Below, piece after piece: positions 1 through 5,896 of a stretch of DNA of 46,557 nt (the first letter of the stretch is position 1; the number at the start of each line of letters is the position of its first letter). The stretch lies in assembly GCA_023145275.1 (NCBI GenBank), contig JAGLEB010000055.1, forward strand, positions 1 through 46,557. Direction: 5' to 3'. The notes under the pieces were generated by a model. The model made no database searches. It was given only the letters and a program-made list of their open reading frames with translations, and was not told where the DNA came from. This stretch comes from Flavobacteriales bacterium (GTDB lineage Bacteria > Bacteroidota > Bacteroidia > Flavobacteriales > JADGDT01). The translations under genes were made by a program, and so were the position numbers.

Positions 1-433
1 TGAACGTAGCGCTAGCGAAGAGAGTTTTTTTCCTTTAGCCAATGAGGATTAGAATTTTAGACACGTTCCATGAAGTCTTGATTGTTTTGTTTCGTTTTTT
101 GATCAAGCAAAAAATGAAAAAACAAACTAAAAATGGAATAACGTAATCAGCTGACAGTACGTTCTTTAATTTAATCGTATTTATTTATAGTATTGATTAT
201 CAGATATCGTTCTTAAGTGCGAAACTTTAGTTCTTTACATAGTCTTTTATCATCTACTTCGTTATTGAAATACTCATTTAGCCCAGATAAACTACGTTTT
301 TAATGTCTCGTATCTGAAAAAAAATACAATGCAGATATTTAAGTAGTTTTTAGAGGCACACTAAAGTAGTTTTGCCCTCGATTTTCTAACAAAAAAAAAC
401 AGACGCCCGATAATAATAATCATTAATTGATAT
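1..433. other. Intergenic region with a possible fragment of a dispersed element at the left edge
   Basis: No convincing coding frame is visible. Bases 1-60 hold GC-richer sequence (CGTAGCGCTAGCGAAG), then a T-run and CCAATGAG at 39-46. The same order (GTTTTTTTC, then CCAATGAG) occurs inside the MITE-like element at about 20025-20040. The left edge may therefore be the end of a related element cut by the window boundary. The remainder (about 60-430) is AT-rich and shows no recognised structure before the idi promoter. Confidence 0.35.
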
Positions 434-441
434 TATATTTG
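434..441 (+). promoter_or_regulatory. -7 promoter box of idi (TATATTTG)
   Basis: TATATTTG matches the Bacteroidota -7 consensus TAnnTTTG and ends 24 nt before the idi ATG, the usual spacing in this window (20-30 nt). No TTTG -33 box is seen at the expected distance. Confidence 0.6.
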
Positions 442-464
442 CGCCATTCAAAAAAAAAGGGAAG

Positions 465-983
465 ATGTCTTTAGAGAAAGTTGTATTAGTAGATGAGAGT
501 GACAAAGTGCTTGGCTCGATGGAAAAAATTGAGGCACACGAGAAAGCATTGTTGCACAGAGCTTTTTCGGTCTTTGTTATTAATGCAAAAAATGAACTTA
601 TGCTTCAGCGCAGGGCTTTAGATAAATATCATTCCCCAGGATTGTGGACAAATACTTGTTGCTCACATCCAAGAGTTGATGAATCTTATGAAGATGCAGC
701 ACATAGACGTATGCACGAAGAAATGGGTTTCGACTGTGACCTAAAAGATGAGTTCTCGTTTATTTATAAGGCACCTTTCGAAAATGGACTTACAGAGCAC
801 GAACTCGATCATGTATTTGTAGGTTATAGCGAAAAAACACCAACTATAAATACTGAGGAGGTTGATAGTTGGAAATGGATCGCTATGGATGATCTAAAAG
901 CTGATATAATAGAAAACCCTGAGAACTATACTGCTTGGTTTAAAATAATTTTCGAAAAGTTCTCAGAATACTTCAAGTCATAA
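465..983 (+). CDS. idi: Isopentenyl-diphosphate delta-isomerase (type I)
   Basis: A 172-residue Nudix-fold protein of the usual length for type I isopentenyl-diphosphate isomerase. This family interconverts isopentenyl and dimethylallyl diphosphate in the cytosol for isoprenoid synthesis (undecaprenyl phosphate, quinones). The hallmark TNTCCSHP is at residues 62-69 with the catalytic cysteine at C66. HEEMGF (84-89) is the Nudix-like helix, and the second catalytic segment EHELDHVF starts at residue 111. Metal-ligand histidines H25 and H31 are in place. The ATG at 465 follows a good -7 box. The gene is monocistronic and converges on the cytochrome b gene, with a strong hairpin between them. 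It has no isoprenoid-pathway neighbours here. The assignment is firm. Confidence 0.95.
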   Translation: MSLEKVVLVDESDKVLGSMEKIEAHEKALLHRAFSVFVINAKNELMLQRRALDKYHSPGLWTNTCCSHPRVDESYEDAAHRRMHEEMGFDCDLKDEFSFIYKAPFENGLTEHELDHVFVGYSEKTPTINTEEVDSWKWIAMDDLKADIIENPENYTAWFKIIFEKFSEYFKS

Positions 984-1103
984 TCTTTATAATGAGTCAA
1001 CTTTTTTTTAGCTAGTGGCTATAAGGTAGTTTAATAAGAGGTACTAATTTAGTACAGCTTTTATGACAATACCGTTTAGTTAAGGAATAATTGCAAAATA
1101 AAA

Positions 1104-1157
1104 AATCGTACATCAATCCTTTAATACCCGTCGACAGGCAAGGTTTGATGTACGATT
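1104..1157. terminator. Long hairpin between convergent idi and cytochrome b-PAS genes
   Basis: AATCGTACATCAA (1104-1116) pairs perfectly with TTGATGTACGATT (1145-1157). After a T-T mismatch, CCTT pairs with AAGG, and a GTCGAC palindrome sits in the remaining loop. It lies between two gene ends. There is only a weak T-run on the plus side (TTAATTTATA), but an A-run precedes the left arm, which gives a T-run on the minus strand after the hairpin. It could end transcription in both directions, mainly on the minus strand. Confidence 0.55.
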
Positions 1158-1172
1158 AATTTATATTAGCTT

Positions 1173-2141
1173 TTAAGTTGTAGTATCAATATCTAGCATA
1201 AAGCCTTCTAATCCAATAATCTTATCGTCTTCATGAATTGGGTTTATTGATAGAACATGGCTTTTTATTTCACCATCGAAACATTTTCTTTTAGTTGTTA
1301 TACCACTAAAGCTTTCACCATTAAGAGCTCTATCTATATATTCTTTTACTCGGTCGGAATCTTCCGTATTTCTACAAGTAGAATAATGCTTCCCAAGAAT
1401 ATTAGATTTTTCCTTACACTTGTACATATCTAGCCAAGCTTGATTTACGTCTAAATAGTTTCCACATTTGCTAATTCTATAGTAGCCAGCGCCAGAATCT
1501 TCGATTGTGTGAATCATGCTATCCTTTCTAACTTCATCGTCATCAACATCTATTACTTCCCAACCAGTTAACATAGCTTGTATGCTCTCGGTAGGTTTGT
1601 CTCCAGTTGTAGTTAAGTAAACGTGAGCTATTACGAATGCCATCAATACAAAAGCACCAAATGTATGCACCAGAGCAGTGAACTCTAATCCTTGAGTATG
1701 CCATACGCTACCAGGATATAAATAATACAAGAATGCAAATCCAGTAAAAACCTGTACAGGAATCACTAATATTTTCAGACCTAGATAAATCATCCTCTGT
1801 AAAGGGTTGAATTTATTGTAGATAGTTTTATGAGTAGGGTGGGGAGAACCTTTAAAAATTCCGAATATGTAATAATTTATTTGTGCACCAATAAGCTTAG
1901 TTGTTGGTATGTACTGTTTCCACTCACCAGTTACAAAGTGCCAAAATACGGCAAAAACTATTAATACAAAAAATGCCCAACCTGCAATGTTATGCCATTC
2001 TACAGCATCTTTAAAACCAAGGATTCCGAATGAGTAATGTACTTCGAATCCTGTAAGCGCAAGAAAGAAAATTAGTAATGCCTGACTCCAATGCCAGAAC
2101 CTTTCAAAACTTCTATATATATATGTATTCTTTTTCATCAT
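1173..2141 (-). CDS. Cytochrome b561-type membrane subunit fused to a C-terminal PAS domain
   Basis: A protein of 322 residues. Residues 1-200 form a four-helix di-heme b-type cytochrome like the membrane subunits of Ni/Fe hydrogenase and thiosulfate reductase. Helices lie near 18-35, 53-72, 115-140 and 155-178. Likely heme-ligand histidines are H17 (RFWHW), H50 (EWHNIAGW), H160 (VHTFG) and H173 (AHVY). Residues about 205-320 form a PAS domain (YYRIS, YLDVNQAWLDMY, then a strand pair ending GFMLDID) with four cysteines (C226, C242, C256, C287). The gene starts 15 bp after the octaheme cytochrome gene in the same operon, so it is the likely quinone-side electron partner of that protein. Membrane cytochromes of this type normally stop after the fourth helix; a PAS domain on the cytoplasmic end is unusual and suggests redox or ligand control of electron flow. 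What the PAS domain binds cannot be read from sequence. Confidence 0.85.
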   Translation of the reverse strand: MMKKNTYIYRSFERFWHWSQALLIFFLALTGFEVHYSFGILGFKDAVEWHNIAGWAFFVLIVFAVFWHFVTGEWKQYIPTTKLIGAQINYYIFGIFKGSPHPTHKTIYNKFNPLQRMIYLGLKILVIPVQVFTGFAFLYYLYPGSVWHTQGLEFTALVHTFGAFVLMAFVIAHVYLTTTGDKPTESIQAMLTGWEVIDVDDDEVRKDSMIHTIEDSGAGYYRISKCGNYLDVNQAWLDMYKCKEKSNILGKHYSTCRNTEDSDRVKEYIDRALNGESFSGITTKRKCFDGEIKSHVLSINPIHEDDKIIGLEGFMLDIDTTT

Positions 2142-2156
2142 ATTTTTTTTTAGACA

Positions 2157-3773
2157 CTAAACTTCTTCCGATTTCTTTCCTTTAAATATTCTAATACTAG
2201 CATGAATACTGACTCCAATTAAAGCGCCAATAATCATAGCAATACCAATCCAGTCTAACAGAGAATTTGAATCTCTCCCCGTCATGTAGAATCCGTCAAG
2301 ATTTTTTAATCTACCATTTGGTGAGTGGCATTCTCTGCACGATAAGGCTTCAGAACTTTTTGAAACCATGTGATTTATTGGCCAATACATTTCTGTTTCC
2401 AAGAATGAATATTTTCCGCTATAAGGAATATTTAGACTCTCCATACCTGTTCGAGAGGCTTTATCCCAATCAAAGTTTTTCCAATAAGATGTACTGTCTT
2501 TTCCAAAAAGATGAGGGACAATTAAGGTTTCATTAACAGGATCAAATATCTGTTTACCTCTGTGAACTTTAACAGGGATAATTTTTGATTTTGGATCGTG
2601 ATAATCACCAAATAAAGTGTTTAGTTGAAGAACTTTTGTAGAGTCAACCTTATCTCCCAACATGTAATGCTTAGCTTTTCCATTAGACCAAACATATTCT
2701 GGAGACACATTTTTGGCCCATTCAAATGCTCCCTTTTTCGTATGGTAGGTCATATTACCCATACTATCTTTTATAACTATTTCGCTTCCATCAGGATTGA
2801 ACTTACCTGCTTGGCTCCAATCCCAATTCATTTTTGTAGCATTTACTTTTGCATATGTTGGGATGTGACACGTTTGACAGGCAATCTTATTTGCATGGAG
2901 ATTTAAATGATCATTTTCGTGAGGATCTTCTGAGTGGCATTGAGAGCACATTACTCTTTGAGAATCTTCAGAGGAAACAGAGTATAATTGACCCGAGATT
3001 TTGTGATGTTCAGTAACGTGACAAGCTGTACAAGTCATGTCTTTTCCATCAACAGCCATATGTACATCTACTTCCTTTGTGATGTTGTTTAATTCATTTG
3101 CAATATCGCCGTGCTTAACGTTGTTTCCACCGCCCCCCGTAAAATGGCATGCTCCACAATTCTCTTTTTTTGATAAACCTATATTCTGTGCTATATAAGT
3201 ATAGTCAGGTGGAAGAAAAGTTTTACTTCCAAATTTTTTCTTTTCTGTGATTGGCATACCAGCTCCTGCAGGAGCTTTTTTATAAGTTCCAGTTTGATCA
3301 TGACATACAATACAATCAATATTCTCGCTCTTCTTGAAATCGAATTTATCGTCTTTCCAACCAAAACCGATATGACAACTAGTGCATCTAGGTTCATTTG
3401 AAGATGTGCCAATACAGAAGTTGTTAATTATATTTTTCTTACCAATTTCTACAGTGTCACCTTTTTCATTAAGCGTTTTTCGAGACCAATTCCAGTGAGA
3501 AGTCATCATAATGTCATGGTCTGCACGGTTATGACAGCTCAAACATGCTATTGTAACATCTTGAGGCCTTTTAAACTCCTGTTTTAGAACATCAAATTCG
3601 GAGTGATCTACTTTCTGTATAGTATCAATTTTGTAGTTTATCTCTTTAAAATGTTCCACTTTGCTGTATTCTCCTTTATCGGAATCGTTAAGCATTAAGG
3701 TTGCAATTATCCAAGGTAAGAAGATAGCTATAAAAGTAAATAATACTTTAAAAAAGCTCTTTTTTGTATTCAT
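2157..3773 (-). CDS. Octaheme c-type cytochrome of the tetrathionate reductase (Otr) family
   Basis: 538 residues with eight CXXCH heme-binding motifs, at residues 77, 130, 154, 206, 248, 276, 299 and 479. An N-terminal signal anchor (about 7-28) and a C-terminal transmembrane helix (about 505-528) place the heme domain in the periplasm, tethered at both ends. The number, order and spacing of hemes fit the octaheme tetrathionate reductase family, whose Shewanella member reduces tetrathionate, nitrite and hydroxylamine in vitro. The substrate here is not determined. A heme-free stretch of about 175 residues separates hemes 7 and 8. It is the first gene of an operon with the cytochrome b-PAS protein, which would feed it electrons from quinol. 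It is divergent from an FNR-type regulator with two palindromic sites between, so induction without oxygen is likely. Confidence 0.85.
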   Translation of the reverse strand: MNTKKSFFKVLFTFIAIFLPWIIATLMLNDSDKGEYSKVEHFKEINYKIDTIQKVDHSEFDVLKQEFKRPQDVTIACLSCHNRADHDIMMTSHWNWSRKTLNEKGDTVEIGKKNIINNFCIGTSSNEPRCTSCHIGFGWKDDKFDFKKSENIDCIVCHDQTGTYKKAPAGAGMPITEKKKFGSKTFLPPDYTYIAQNIGLSKKENCGACHFTGGGGNNVKHGDIANELNNITKEVDVHMAVDGKDMTCTACHVTEHHKISGQLYSVSSEDSQRVMCSQCHSEDPHENDHLNLHANKIACQTCHIPTYAKVNATKMNWDWSQAGKFNPDGSEIVIKDSMGNMTYHTKKGAFEWAKNVSPEYVWSNGKAKHYMLGDKVDSTKVLQLNTLFGDYHDPKSKIIPVKVHRGKQIFDPVNETLIVPHLFGKDSTSYWKNFDWDKASRTGMESLNIPYSGKYSFLETEMYWPINHMVSKSSEALSCRECHSPNGRLKNLDGFYMTGRDSNSLLDWIGIAMIIGALIGVSIHASIRIFKGKKSEEV

Positions 3774-3841
3774 TTAGAGTATGATTATGGTGATTGTTAG
3801 TCTAAAATTTTATTAATTTAATAATCAGTAATAATATACTT

Positions 3842-3849
3842 CAAAAGTA
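3842..3849 (-). promoter_or_regulatory. -7 promoter box of the octaheme cytochrome operon (TACTTTTG)
   Basis: On the minus strand this reads TACTTTTG, matching TAnnTTTG. No -33 TTTG box is visible, as expected for an activator-dependent promoter. The box lies 69.5 bp from the centre of the nearer TGTGA-N6-TCACA palindrome and leaves a leader of about 65 nt. Confidence 0.55.
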
Positions 3850-3903
3850 TTAATATGTGTCTTCTCATGTTAAAAATGTGTAGTGATGTTGCTTATTATA
3901 GAT

Positions 3904-3919
3904 TGTGACATTTATCACA
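3904..3919. promoter_or_regulatory. CRP/FNR-type operator 1 (TGTGA-N6-TCACA)
   Basis: TGTGACATTTATCACA is a perfect CRP-type palindrome in the divergent region between the octaheme operon and the FNR-like gene. Its centre is 3911.5. The neighbouring regulator has the R-E-x3-R recognition helix that reads TGTGA, so it is the obvious candidate to bind here. Confidence 0.75.
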
Positions 3920-3927
3920 TAACTAGC

Positions 3928-3943
3928 TGTGATATTTGTCACA
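3928..3943. promoter_or_regulatory. CRP/FNR-type operator 2 (TGTGA-N6-TCACA)
   Basis: TGTGATATTTGTCACA is a second perfect palindrome, centred at 3935.5 and exactly 24 bp from the first. It is 66.5 bp from the last base of the plus-strand -7 box. Together the sites can serve both divergent promoters, as activator sites, as an autoregulatory operator, or both. Confidence 0.75.
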
Positions 3944-3994
3944 GTTAGTTGTTATTTAAATTGTGAGGAGTAATAATATTTGAATAATTAGTGA

Positions 3995-4002
3995 TACTTT
4001 TG
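3995..4002 (+). promoter_or_regulatory. -7 promoter box of the FNR-like regulator (TACTTTTG)
   Basis: TACTTTTG ends 22 nt before the ATG at 4024. It is identical in sequence to the -7 box of the divergent octaheme operon. There is no TTTG at the normal -33 distance. Confidence 0.6.
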
Positions 4003-4023
4003 CATGTGTAATTTATACTCTCT

Positions 4024-4722
4024 ATGAAAAATATAGTTAATCACAATAATAACTGCATAAGCTGTACAGAGAAATCTTGTGCGAGCAAAGTTCTTAGTGT
4101 CGAACATCTTGATGTGCTCGGGAGTAGTTGTACAACCTTAGAGATTGCTAAAGGCGAAACTATATTGCATGAAGGTACACTAACCTCGCATGTAATATAC
4201 TTAAGGAGTGGTCTAATAAAGGAGACAATGAAAGGTATAGATGGTAAAGAACAAATATTTAGAATAATAAAAGATAAAACTTACTTAGGTCTTTCTTCAA
4301 TATTTGGTGATAAGGTGAATCATTTCTCATATAAAGCATTGAGTAATTTATCTGTTTGTCATATTGAAATAGATACATTCAATAAGTTGATGCTTGACAA
4401 TTCCGAATTCACTTATAAAATTATGTCGAGCATGTGTAAAGATAATCTACATAATTATGATAAATTATTAAAGCAAGCACAAAAGAAGATATTTGGGAGG
4501 TTAGCTGATATTATACTGTATTTTTCGGAAGATATTTTTCAGAGCACAAAATTTACTATGCCATTAACTCAGCAAGAGATAGCTAATTTTATTGGTACAT
4601 CTAGAGAAAGTGCGGCTAGGGGGCTTTCGAACTTTAGACAAAATAAAATCATATCTCTTGAGAGTTCTAATATTGAAATACTCGACATAGATGCATTAAT
4701 CCAAGTGAGTAGAACAGGCTAA
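4024..4722 (+). CDS. Crp/Fnr-family regulator with FNR-like cysteines and a CRP-like recognition helix
   Basis: 232 residues: a short Cys-rich N-terminus, a cyclic-nucleotide-type effector domain (about 25-130), a dimerisation helix (about 132-160) and a winged helix-turn-helix (about 160-225). C11, C14 and C19, together with C112 in SVCHIEID, align with the four cluster ligands of E. coli FNR (three N-terminal cysteines plus C122 in MVCEIP). The spacing is C-x2-C-x4-C rather than C-x2-C-x5-C. An oxygen-labile Fe-S cluster is thus inferred. The recognition helix reads SRESAAR (193-199), with R194, E195 and R199 matching the base-contacting R180, E181 and R185 of CRP, not the E-x2-S-R of FNR. 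That predicts TGTGA half-sites, which occur twice just upstream. It probably controls the divergent octaheme operon and its own gene. It converges on the Dabb gene 19 bp downstream. Confidence 0.9.
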   Translation: MKNIVNHNNNCISCTEKSCASKVLSVEHLDVLGSSCTTLEIAKGETILHEGTLTSHVIYLRSGLIKETMKGIDGKEQIFRIIKDKTYLGLSSIFGDKVNHFSYKALSNLSVCHIEIDTFNKLMLDNSEFTYKIMSSMCKDNLHNYDKLLKQAQKKIFGRLADIILYFSEDIFQSTKFTMPLTQQEIANFIGTSRESAARGLSNFRQNKIISLESSNIEILDIDALIQVSRTG

Positions 4723-4741
4723 TGCTTAATTTTGGAGTAAT

Positions 4742-5032
4742 TTAATATTCGTAATCAACAACAGCTCTTCCTGTAGCTCTAGCTTTTATTTTCTTACCAA
4801 CCTTCATGTGTTCCGGATGTTTCTGATAGATGTCTAAAGCTTCCTTATCCTCAAAATTAGCTATAAGAGATAAATCGGGCATGCTCTCATCTTCGATATA
4901 GCTAATGCCTATTTCCATAGATTTTAATTCGTCTATAGATTCTACAAGGTTTTCTAACTCAAGTTTAACTTCTTTCATGAAGTTCATCTTGTCCTGGCCA
5001 CTTAACTTAAATAGAACTATGTGCTTAATCAT
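4742..5032 (-). CDS. Dabb (stress-responsive A/B barrel) family protein
   Basis: 96 residues matching the small ferredoxin-like Dabb domain. It has the usual start (MIKHIVLFKL), a central helix, and the strand DLSLIANFEDKEALDIYQKHPEHM leading to a C-terminal strand. Such proteins are dimeric and cytosolic; bacterial functions are mostly unknown. The gene is convergent with the FNR-like regulator and divergent from the small Cys protein gene. It is the full length for a single-domain Dabb protein. The family is clear; the role is not. Confidence 0.85.
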   Translation of the reverse strand: MIKHIVLFKLSGQDKMNFMKEVKLELENLVESIDELKSMEIGISYIEDESMPDLSLIANFEDKEALDIYQKHPEHMKVGKKIKARATGRAVVDYEY

Positions 5033-5060
5033 AAATAGTGTTTTTTTATGTTGTTAAATA

Positions 5061-5078
5061 AAAGATAATTATATCTTT
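5061..5078. promoter_or_regulatory. Palindrome AAAGATA-N4-TATCTTT between divergent genes
   Basis: A perfect 7-bp inverted repeat with a 4-bp spacer lies in the 80-bp gap between the divergent Dabb and small Cys-protein genes. Its position suits an operator. No matching regulator is identified, and an AT-rich palindrome can arise by chance. Confidence 0.3.
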
Positions 5079-5112
5079 ATCCCATAACCAAATCTTACAA
5101 TTTGATTTTCGA

Positions 5113-5490
5113 ATGTCGAAATTAATTAGTTTTATAATATTAACAAGTTATTTTCTGGTAATTAGTTTCCAGAGTATGCCGGTGTTTGAATATTTAGCTA
5201 ATTATAAGTACATAAGTGAAGAATTATGCGAAAATAAAGACAAACCAGAATTAGAATGTAATGGTAAGTGTTACCTTATTAAGCAAACTAGAGCACAGTC
5301 TGAAGATAAAGAAGAGAAAGAAGCTATTATTTCTGAAAGATTAGGCTTAGAATATTTTGCATTCGATAACTTTTCATTCTCAATAATGAATGATTTTGAG
5401 CTTTTTGCTAATAGTTTCTTTCCTTATCATGAAAGGGATTATCTAGTATTCAATGAATTTCCAACACCTCCTCCAAAAAATATCGTTTAA
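5113..5490 (+). CDS. Small membrane-anchored protein with CNGKCYL motif, possibly metal-related
   Basis: 125 residues. An N-terminal hydrophobic segment (about 4-25) serves as a signal peptide or anchor. A Cys-containing stretch (ELCENK, then CNGKCYL near residues 49-54) and an acidic/lysine-rich middle follow, with a C-terminus rich in aromatic residues ending PTPPPKN. Small proteins with a CNGKCYL-type motif occur in Bacteroidota close to TonB-dependent receptors, as here, where the receptor gene follows 406 bp downstream. The vicinal cysteines and the copper-receptor-like neighbour suggest copper or another soft metal, but this is inference. No catalytic domain is seen. Confidence 0.7.
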   Translation: MSKLISFIILTSYFLVISFQSMPVFEYLANYKYISEELCENKDKPELECNGKCYLIKQTRAQSEDKEEKEAIISERLGLEYFAFDNFSFSIMNDFELFANSFFPYHERDYLVFNEFPTPPPKNIV

Positions 5491-5896
5491 GCTTACTAAG
5501 TTCACAATGAATAATAGTAGTTTGATGATTTTTCTTTTGGAATTTATTGTAGATAGACCTGTGTTAATGGGCTACCTATAATTTATTCTTAAATTATTCA
5601 CATCAAATATTTTCTGTAAAGCATAATAGTTTTGTATTGATTTGCTATGTGTTTTATTGATTTGTTCTAGGAGAGCACGCAACGCTAACCTTCTGCTATT
5701 ATTCATTCCAATATTTTGGGATAACTAGATTATTAACTTCAGTTATTACTATAAATAAATCTCATTTGATACTTGCATGATTGATTGTTCTCTCTCTATT
5801 GAACGAATTATTATTTCGTGTAAACACCAATCTTGCTTAGGTAGCTTGGTCAGGGAGATTAAAAACACACACAAATAATAAACAGATTAAACCGGC
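5491..5896. other. Intergenic region upstream of the TonB receptor
   Basis: 406 bp with no open reading frame of note. It contains no recognisable cobalamin or other riboswitch core, no intrinsic terminator with a T-run, and no clear TAnnTTTG box at the usual distance from the receptor start. The length suggests a long leader or an uncharacterised promoter. Confidence 0.4.

Noticed and set aside
2267..2906. Two plus-strand open frames (89 and 93 codons) inside the octaheme cytochrome gene
   Set aside because: They lie antisense to eight well-placed CXXCH motifs and show no domain, promoter or sensible composition.
5491..5896. Cobalamin riboswitch upstream of the TonB receptor
   Set aside because: No B12-box-like core or conserved paired elements could be found; the receptor motifs point to metal instead.
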